DNA of 64,000 nucleotides from Asterias rubens (taxonomy: Eukaryota > Echinodermata > Asteroidea > Forcipulatida > Asteriidae): positions 12,622,866 to 12,686,865 of the forward strand of contig NC_047080.1 of assembly GCF_902459465.1 (NCBI RefSeq), written 5' to 3'. A program made the position numbers and the translations under genes. The notes under the pieces were generated by a model. It was given only the letters and a program-made list of their open reading frames with translations. It ran no database searches and was not told the origin of the DNA. Numbering within the stretch: the first letter of the stretch is position 1; each line of letters starts with the position of its first letter. Of this stretch, positions 56,375-64,000 are shown piece by piece.

Positions 56375-58418
56375 TTTGATTCCGCTAAATGTAATTTTTC
56401 CACAACTTTTCTCGCCGTGTCCGTCCTATTTTAGAGCAGTATTTCCTGTTTTGACTGGTACACCCACCTAAGACTCATGTACATACAATTATAGGTTCCA
56501 TGTGTAGAATGATAGTGCGGAGTACCAGGTAAAAAGTGCGTATGGCTAGCTCTGCATGCAAATATTGTGCAAAACGTCACGTTCTGTTTACGGGACGGTC
56601 TACTTCGAGCCCGCCCTCTAGTAAATTTTCTTGTAACTTATTAATGCAAAGGATTGAGCCGAGACAATCAGAATAAAAAGACAGAACATTTTTTTTTGTA
56701 GAACTAATTTGCTTACAAAAGAGGGCGCATATCTAAAGAAGTTTGTACACGAACCAAATCTCCGGGGGGGGGGGGGGCAGAATCTTCTGTGCCACAACCC
56801 TAGAACATGTTATTCAATCGGGTAACTACATGGACATACTTTCGGTACAGACAAACAAAAATGAAAGTTCAAAGATTTACAAATAACTTACAGGGCTTAC
56901 ATAAGGTAATGGTGAAAGACTTCTCTTGAAATATTATTCCATGAAATGCTTTACTTTTTGAGAAAACATTAAAACAATATCAATTCTCGATATCGAGAAT
57001 TACGGATTTATTCTAAACACGTGTCATGACACGGTGGACGGAGCGTGTGGAAACAAGAATAGGGTTGGTTTTCCCGTTATTTTCTCCCGACTCCGATGAC
57101 CGATTGAGCCAACATTTTCACAGGTTTGTTATTTTTATATAAAAGTTGTGATACACGAAGTGTGGGCCTTGGACATTTACTGTTTCCCGAAAGTTTTCCA
57201 AATTTGGGTGGGGGGGGGGGACGGGAAAGTAAAACGTTTAATCTGCTTTTCAGGCAGCAGAAAAGTGGGGGGAAAAGTGATATAGAAAACCCATACAATC
57301 TATTTTTTCTGCTATTCTGATATCAGACAAGCAGATGGCTACTTTTCGCCCTCCAAACGGACATTAAATTTGGGGGCGCCCACCATACACCCCTATATTC
57401 CGCCCCAGTGAATTTTTAACATAAATTATTATAATAATGCGCTCAATAAATCGACTTTCTTAACGACGCGAGAGGGCGGAGACCATCGCATTACGGTAAA
57501 AGACTTGTGCAAGTCTAGTACGCCCTATGTGTTTGATGCCCTGTCTCCAGTAGTGCATTATTCATAACAAGGCAGATGTTACCATACTTCTGTCTGTCAG
57601 CTTTATGTGTGCGTTCACAATCAATAGTTGCTGTTTTTCCTAAATCTCAAGGCAATTTTGTTCCCATTTCGACCCCTACAAAAGGTTTGTAAACTGTAGT
57701 TTATCATAAATGTAGGACAAGTTTAATCATTTTACTGCAACCCATGTTTTCTAATTGTATGTAGTTTCTAGATACGGTCAACATCCACGCACTATCCGTA
57801 GAGTGTAGGGTAGTCTAGTTTTTGTTGTTTGTTTACTTTCAAATTTTATAGCAGACGACACACGGCAACCAAATCGCCAGATGTCATAAAGTAATTCACC
57901 AAAAAGAACCGAAACAAGTATTAGAGATGGAAATTTTGAAAGTAGGAATATTCTTGGCGATCTTAAAAGGTTGGCTACACTGTATCTTGATTTCACTCCT
58001 CGCTTCTGAGAAGAACACCTGAAGTTCTGGCTGGAGATCCCAATATCTGTTCATGACCATGGACGGTTACACTACCATCATTGTTGTTACCATCAATAAG
58101 TCCTGGTTGTGTGTGGTCTGAATGATTCAAGAGTTAATAATAATAACAACTTATAGCGCCCCAATCATGTAGACACGCTCTAGGACGCTGAACATGGCAT
58201 TATCATGATTATGGACAAAATAAAAGAATAAGAAACAAAATAAATAATAATTCTTTGTTCAACCCCAAAAATCAATAAATAATAACAACGGGGGTAAAAA
58301 TTCTTTAAAACATTCAACCAGTTAGTAAGGTATAAATAGAATTCCTGAAGTATCAAAAATGCAAAGAGTGCTACCCAATATTTCAAAAGATTTTTCTTTC
58401 CTTATTCACACAGTGTAA

Positions 58419-58733
58419 ATGAAAAGACACAAGACTGATCCCGAATCGAGACATTTTATTCATTTGCGTTACCAGGACACTGCTGTAGTAATCTTTAAAG
58501 AGCAGCAGAGAGAGGCCCGCCAGCAAGTCGCATCACCCTCACCATCAACATCAAGATACAGTACAGCGTGGGAAGATAAACCGGTCACCGATGGGGCAGG
58601 CACATCAGCTTCATCCTCAACATACAAATACAGTCGCTATGGTAACGAGGCAGTTATTGTACATAAAGAGGGCAAGATGGTGACAAAGAAAGACTCACAG
58701 AATGTTCAGTCTGCAATCTGCATCGTCATGTGA
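58419..58733 (+). CDS. Uncharacterised 104-aa protein with C-terminal CAAX box (terminal exon)
   Basis: A 104-codon frame just after a strong acceptor (TTTTTCTTTCCTTATTCACACAG split at 58411/58412) and followed by a poly(A) signal at 58834-58839, so probably the last exon of a plus-strand gene with upstream untranslated exon(s). The frame has an in-frame TAA directly before its ATG. The protein is basic and Ser/Thr-rich and has two related motifs, RYQDTAVVIFKE (17-28) and RYGNEAVIVHKE (73-84). It ends CIVM, a CAAX prenylation box with Met last, as used for farnesylation. I do not recognise the family. An alternative acceptor (GTTACCAG|GAC, about 58480) would cut the first motif, which argues against it. 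The gene is head-to-head with VAV, 2 kb apart. Confidence 0.6.
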   Translation: MKRHKTDPESRHFIHLRYQDTAVVIFKEQQREARQQVASPSPSTSRYSTAWEDKPVTDGAGTSASSSTYKYSRYGNEAVIVHKEGKMVTKKDSQNVQSAICIVM

Positions 58734-58833
58734 TTGGAGGTCATTTAAGACTGGAGGTTCTTCTTTGAGGTCCCGGTCGTCGCCATCAAAACATTAAATT
58801 GAGTTTTATTTTAATTACCAGCTTTGCATATAA

Positions 58834-58839
58834 AATAAA
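58834..58839 (+). terminator. Poly(A) signal of the CAAX-protein gene
   Basis: AATAAA about 100 nt after the stop codon, in an AT-rich stretch; an ATTAAA also lies upstream near 58793. Confidence 0.55.
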
Positions 58840-61731
58840 AAGCCCGACTCACATCAATACCAACATTTTGTTGTCAGTGCAAAAATGTTATATCTCCTAA
58901 AATAGCACGTACATTATGTGCGAGTTTGAAATATTGTCAAAATGTTGTATCTTGCTTAAAAAAGCCTAGATGAACACACTTAACAAGTACGCGCAGAGAC
59001 ACAATGGTTATGCACAGAGCATTTACATGCACAATACATTTTGCAGGGATGCACTGATTTGTTTTCTGCAGGCCTGGAATTTCATTTTTGCCTGGGCGGA
59101 AACTTGAAAGAAGTTGTTATTTGAACAATTCCTACATAAAGTCTGAGGTATTCAACTCCCTTCAAAGAGTATAGCCACACTCTCGAGTATTCAACTCCCT
59201 TCAAAGAGTATAGCCACACTCTCTAGTATTCAACTCCCTTCAAAGAGTATAGCCACATTCTCTAGTATTTAACTCCCTTCAAAGAGTATAGCCACACTCT
59301 CTAGTATTCAACTCCCTTCAAAGAGTATAGCCACACTCTCTAGTATTCAACTCCCTTCAAAGAGTACAGCCACACTCTCTAGTATTCAACTCCCTTCAAA
59401 GAGTATAGCCACACTCTCTAGTATTCAACTCCCTTCAAAGAGTATAGCCACACTCTCTAGTATTCAACTCCCTTCAAAGAGTATAGCAACACTCTCTAGT
59501 ATTCAACTCCCTTCAAAGAGTATAGCCACATTCTCTAGTATTCAAATCCTGTATAGGCACTCAATCACAACTTCTAGCAGTATGCCTTGTATGTTTTCAC
59601 TACTATGAGGATTGAATTTAAGTATCTAGATACAAGGTCACTTTGCAGGAAATAAGTTCCTTTCAATAATGATTTACACTTTCAAGAGGCACCAAGGCAA
59701 AGACCAGGCCCCAAATTCATAAAGCTGTTGAGCACATAACAAATGCTCACCAGAAAGAGGTTATCAGCTAAAATAATAAATAAAGTATTGTTTGTGACTG
59801 GTTCCCTGATAAACACCCTTTTCTGCTACAACAGCTTCATGAAATTGGGTGCCGTACACCAAAGTTTAAAGACCCGCTTGACAAGTACTGCAGAATAAAA
59901 TTTGGCACAGGACCAGTATTTGACTTGACATGATTATTTTTTACTGATGCCTTGCGGTGCGATGCAAGGTTTTGCTTTGTTTTGTTACTTGGGTATCTTA
60001 ATGTCAGCAAATCTACAATGGGACATTTTAATTAAATTTGTGTGCAAAGCAACTTGATGAAACTACATGCAAGTCCAAGCTATGCATTAAGCAATGCACA
60101 TTGTGCAGTCGTTCAAAGTTTGTTAGTGTTGCATTCAAACTGAACATTGTGTTTGTGCACGAGTAGTTGAAGTCATATTAATTATAACTAAAACAAAATG
60201 TTTTGCATACTCCATATTTTCCAATGTAAGAGCTACATGTATATTTGTACAGTATTACTTATTTATTGAAACATTTTGTGAGTATAAATCCCATTCAAAG
60301 TACCAAATAGAGATAACATATCCTGCACAAGATGTTGTAGGGTGTTTTTCAATTTCAAGGCTGAGCAAAACAAAAGGATATTAGCTGAAACATTTCATGC
60401 CTGAAAATAAAATGTTGTTCGCTGTTGCCTTTCTTGCTACTCTTTCTTCCTTAATGCGTTATACGGGATTGGTAGAGCTGACAAAATAACTGCAGACAGG
60501 AAACCTGTTAAAAGTTGGGTTTAATCTGTTGTGCGAGTCGTGAAATACATGGACAATTCGAGCATGCAAACACTTTGCCCTAGTTTTGTTGTAACAACCG
60601 AAATCAGTTTTTGCATGTTGAAAGGTTCATATACAGTTTTCTTGAATATGACTTCATTTAAAAAGGAAACATTTTGAAGAAGAATGGCTCTTGTATGAAT
60701 TTCATAATCAGTGAGCTTTCAGACTAAATAACCATTGATGTTATTCACCCTTACCAATCCTGTATCTACCTTTAAGCTGTACAACAGCAAACCAAATATA
60801 CTGGATGTTTTTTACTGACGTTTTCATTTTTTTTTTCAAATTTGTGTCCTGTTTTTTTCCCTAAAGTTTACAAATTTGTTCCCACATTTTTACCGAATTT
60901 GAAAAACATATAATTTTTGTGAAGTAGAAATGTTGATTTTGGGGCACATTAAACGTTCCATGATGTTGGTATTAAAGTCTTCAAATGCAATGAAAATTAT
61001 ATTGAAATACAGTTTTCCACCTCTTTTGTTATTGTTTATTATATTAAGTATATTATCAAATGAGAGTAATGATATTATTTCGGAGATCTTTAAACATTAC
61101 AACTACGATCCACACAACCAATTAAACTTATCAGGATAAAGGTCGAGCATGCTTTGGTGACTCCCGTACCAGTAAACTGATAAGACTTTTCGGCAGCAGA
61201 CCCCCCCCCCCCCCAACAAATACACTTAGACTCAGATCACCACATCACACTGCCGACTCAACAATAAAATATCGAGCCGTTTTTAAGAAAATAATTGCCT
61301 AATCCAAACAATAGCACCCTTCCCGTGGACGTTCAATAATCTAGTGACGTCATAGATCATTTGGCATGACCAGCTGTTTTGTTGTTTGTACCGTCGCGAC
61401 GGATTTACATATAATAATATTACAATTGGATGCTAGACTAAAAGTAATGGATTAAAATATTTTCAAACATATACATCATACTAATCGTTATTTTTGTTTT
61501 AACCACGAAGAAAGCACTTTTGGAGTGAAATAGAAACTTGCGTCACCCTAAAAATAATATTGTCCTAAATATAATACCGCTACTTTTCGAGAATAGTTTT
61601 TCAAGCATTAATGGGCAACGTCTGTATTTGTTTACGTGTTATTAAGAGAAAACATGAGTCCCCATATAGGAGGCCCCTAAAAAAGTTTCATAATTTTCTG
61701 AAATATTCATAGCACTGTTTTTCTTGATATA
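58840..61731. other. Intergenic region between the CAAX gene and the GT31 gene
   Basis: Apart from the 39-bp array there is only AT-rich sequence with short frames and a C run at 61201-61214. The end near 61731 should hold the GT31 3' untranslated region. Confidence 0.45.
59148..59545. repeat. 39-bp minisatellite, 10 copies
   Basis: Units of TCTCTAGTATTCAACTCCCT then TCAAAGAGTATAGCCACAC, spaced exactly 39 bp (59163, 59202 and so on to 59514), with few variants. Intergenic. Confidence 0.93.
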
Positions 61732-63093
61732 CTAGAAGCCCCGATCCCCACATTCTGATTTCCTGTGTCCCTGCTCTACAACGTCGTATACACTCATTAT
61801 TTCAGTGGGTTCAATGTCAAAGACGATCATCATGTTCCGGTAGTGGCAGAAATTTGACGGTTTCTTAATGAGGACAAAATGATCATCATCTGTGAGTTGC
61901 ACCCCGACACTGGCTGCTAGGAGACCGACATACGCATCTTCCATAGCAATTGGTGTTACCTGTCCAAACTTAGTCACCATCCTCTGCACAACGTCCATTG
62001 AGATCATGTAGAGAGGGCCTCGGGCCATGTTCGGGAACACATTTCCCGGATAATCAGGGCGTGGCACAAAATACGGATCGAGCTTATCCCGGATCGGGTG
62101 GTCCTCACGGAGCAATTTGCCGACGTATAGGTTGGGAGCACTGCCGAGTTTATCCTGGATCCAATGGATGACGAGTGGGACGTGGATATAGACCTTTACA
62201 TTGGTCTTGAATATATACTTGGGTTGGCAGGTACGTATGACATCATTGGAAGCCCATTGGAAACCCATCATAATCTTACGGGTTTCTTCTGTCTTGATGT
62301 CTTCGAATTCACCTTGCAAGACGTCACCAAAATGTTGTGCTTCCCGTTTGATCTGTTCGTCTTTGATCTTGCTTCGGCCCATGACGAACACTGTCCGCCA
62401 CGTCATTCCGAGTATACTCGCCGTGGAGACTCCCTTCCGATTTCCCCATGAACGCCGGATTGCGGTCCGGGCAAGGACTTCCTCCGGAGTAGTCGTCACA
62501 AGGAACAATATGTGTGGTTCGTCCGGGCATTGTAAGTCCGGCTTGTAGATCACATCAACTGGGAACTCCTTGGGCTTCGGAGCGGGCAGCCCTTTCTTTA
62601 TTGCCGGTGGTTTATCGGGAAAATCAATTTTCAAATCGCTGGAGTCTATGTTGTCAAAACCTTTAAGCTTGTTTTTAAGGTCCAACACAACTCCATCGTC
62701 CCCGTCAGCACCATTACTTGTTAATTCCACCATTTGATCCAAAACATGATGGAACTTTGGATTTTGAGCTCGTCCCCCCATACCATCATCATTCATGGAT
62801 CCTCCACCTTTGTTCTCTCTCGTAATGATGTAGAGAATAAAGACGATGGCAGTAACGATGATTGCCCAAGAGGTACCTGTCAACCGTCCAGTTACAGCGT
62901 TGATAAATGTTGGGATACCGTTACGTCTTCTCTTATTCTTCCCGTTGTTATCCATATCGTTGGTGGGATAGGTCGCTGATGAAGCAATCAGAACTTTCGA
63001 TCTTTCCGAGCCTGAGCCTTTTACAGGCTCCACCGATTCTATAATACCACAGGCAGCGAAATGCCTGTTGGATACAAAGTCCGCCGTAACCAT
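61732..63093 (-). CDS. GT31 beta-1,3-galactosyltransferase-like type II membrane protein lacking the DXD motif
   Basis: Single-exon frame of 453 aa. Short cytoplasmic tail with KNKRRR (52-57), one membrane segment about 75-91 (SWAIIVTAIVFILYII), a stem to about 180, then the GT31 domain: HILFLVTTTPEEVLARTAIR and RSWG (R209-G217, the RxxIRxTWG motif), FVMGRS (236-241), GEFEDIKTEETRKIMMGFQW (261-280), YPGNVFPNMARGPLYMIS (348-365) and MEDAYVG (384-390). These are the family's landmarks in order, so a Golgi glycosyltransferase fold is secure. The canonical KTDDDVF reads KTNVKVY (296-302), so no acidic metal ligand remains. Met47 (MDNNGKNKRRR) is an alternative start giving a tail of usual length. 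No introns, as is common in B3GALT genes. Donor and acceptor sugars cannot be read from the sequence. Confidence 0.88.
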   Translation of the reverse strand: MVTADFVSNRHFAACGIIESVEPVKGSGSERSKVLIASSATYPTNDMDNNGKNKRRRNGIPTFINAVTGRLTGTSWAIIVTAIVFILYIITRENKGGGSMNDDGMGGRAQNPKFHHVLDQMVELTSNGADGDDGVVLDLKNKLKGFDNIDSSDLKIDFPDKPPAIKKGLPAPKPKEFPVDVIYKPDLQCPDEPHILFLVTTTPEEVLARTAIRRSWGNRKGVSTASILGMTWRTVFVMGRSKIKDEQIKREAQHFGDVLQGEFEDIKTEETRKIMMGFQWASNDVIRTCQPKYIFKTNVKVYIHVPLVIHWIQDKLGSAPNLYVGKLLREDHPIRDKLDPYFVPRPDYPGNVFPNMARGPLYMISMDVVQRMVTKFGQVTPIAMEDAYVGLLAASVGVQLTDDDHFVLIKKPSNFCHYRNMMIVFDIEPTEIMSVYDVVEQGHRKSECGDRGF

Positions 63094-64000
63094 TGTGAGT
63101 AATTCTGTATATAATTTTTTCTAGCCTCGGGCGAAAAAAATCAGATTCAGCAAATATTTGCATTTGCGTTTGTTGATTAATAACTCCAGAACATCTGTGT
63201 GCAAGTTCCTACACTGACTGCATAAAGTAAACTTATTTGCATTAATAAGTTGGAAATCTAGTCTCCGTCCATGGTTGGTGCATTATCGTGAATCGTGGCA
63301 GTTCTGTTCCGGCAAACCTCAACCTTATCGAATACACAACTCATCAATATTATGCAAATGTTGAACGAAACACCTGTTCTAGTTCGACGTAACACTCTCT
63401 GATTGGTCAAAAGATCGTTCGATACGCAACGCGTGAATGAATTCAGCACTGCTGTCTACTGGCATGTACTGTACACTGTGATAATTTACAGCGCTCATTA
63501 ACAAACATATTCTACGTCGAGACAAACAATTTCATACGCATATTGACAACAAACAAAAACAAAACCTGGTTCAATTCAGGCATCCTACCCTTCCGTATAT
63601 AATGTGAACCCAAATGAAAGTTAAAGACATTTGAAAACGGTCTATAAGACATTGGTCACAAAAACTCAGTTCAAAATCAGATACGCAACATATCCATGGA
63701 CATGGTTTGAACCTATGAATAATCTGCAAAGATTTGCAAATAATTATTACAATGTGAACGTTGTTGCCCACTTGTCCCATAGCACCACTGAAACCTCCAG
63801 AAACAAATCCCCAGTTTTCTACGAAAGTATAGGGCCTATTCCAAAACTAGCATCAACGTTTCTTTATAATAGGCCAAAAAGACATACACCGCAACAGACA
63901 ACAAAGGTATCACGTCTTCAACCACATTGTTCAGGAAAATTCTCTGGTATTTCTTGGTTTATACCCAAAGTTAACAAAATTATGAAACAATTCAGATTTC
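63094..64000. other. 5' flank of the GT31 gene
   Basis: No gene seen. On the minus strand a CCAAT motif (plus strand GATTGG at about 63400) lies about 300 bp upstream of the ATG. Frames here are short and unremarkable. Confidence 0.4.

Noticed and set aside
58480-58733. Shorter terminal exon starting at GTTACCAG|GAC
   Set aside because: Would cut the first RY..AV..KE motif, and its pyrimidine tract is weaker than that of the acceptor at 58411.
62164-62548. Plus-strand frames of 95 and 115 codons
   Set aside because: Antisense shadows of the GT31 coding sequence.

Overview
The window is animal nuclear DNA: AT-rich, intron-dense, with long non-coding stretches, many minisatellites, tRNA-derived SINEs and small inverted-repeat elements. 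No bacterial features (operons, ribosome binding sites, CRISPR) are present. One VAV gene with the full domain set of the vertebrate paralogues, an IER5-like gene, a GT31 glycosyltransferase, and the very frequent motif acatgta together suggest a marine invertebrate deuterostome, perhaps an echinoderm or relative. That placement is inference.

Four genes lie on the minus strand and one on the plus strand. (1) 2474-3316: intronless IER5-like immediate-early gene, with a cAMP-response element upstream and an AU-rich element downstream. (2) 8475-17000: SPOUT1 (CENP-32) rRNA methyltransferase homologue, 12 exons rebuilt, 384 aa, with a poly(A) signal at 8397-8402. (3) 22995-56374: VAV-family Rho/Rac exchange factor, 23 exons, 906 aa (CH, acidic tyrosine region, DH, PH, C1, SH3, SH2, SH3). 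In both multi-exon genes every splice phase agrees and the total length is a multiple of three. (4) 58419-58733 plus: last exon of an unrecognised gene for a 104-aa protein ending in a CAAX prenylation box. (5) 61732-63093: intronless type II membrane protein of the beta-1,3-galactosyltransferase family whose DXD metal site reads N-V-K.

The rest is intron and intergenic DNA rich in repeats. SPOUT1 introns hold a SINE, two foldback elements and two MITE-like elements. VAV introns hold arrays of 37, 40, 56, 76 and 87 bp units, a (TTTA)n tract, a SINE and a long tRNA-containing hairpin.

The most unusual signal is that four tandem arrays, in two unrelated genes, contain an exon-intron junction, so each unit carries an extra copy of a splice site. 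They lie at the VAV exon 9 acceptor, the VAV exon 14 donor, the SPOUT1 exon 10 donor and the SPOUT1 exon 11 acceptor. The extreme case is VAV intron 14, about 90% made of 38 copies of a 37-bp unit. Read on the coding strand, each unit is a 9-nt in-frame mini-exon (adding Gln-Leu-Ala) between an acceptor-like and a donor-like site. Ten of the 38 units have lost the donor GT.

The genes do not form a pathway together. VAV acts in tyrosine-kinase-to-Rac signalling, SPOUT1 in rRNA modification, IER5 in the stress and growth-factor response, and the GT31 protein in the Golgi.
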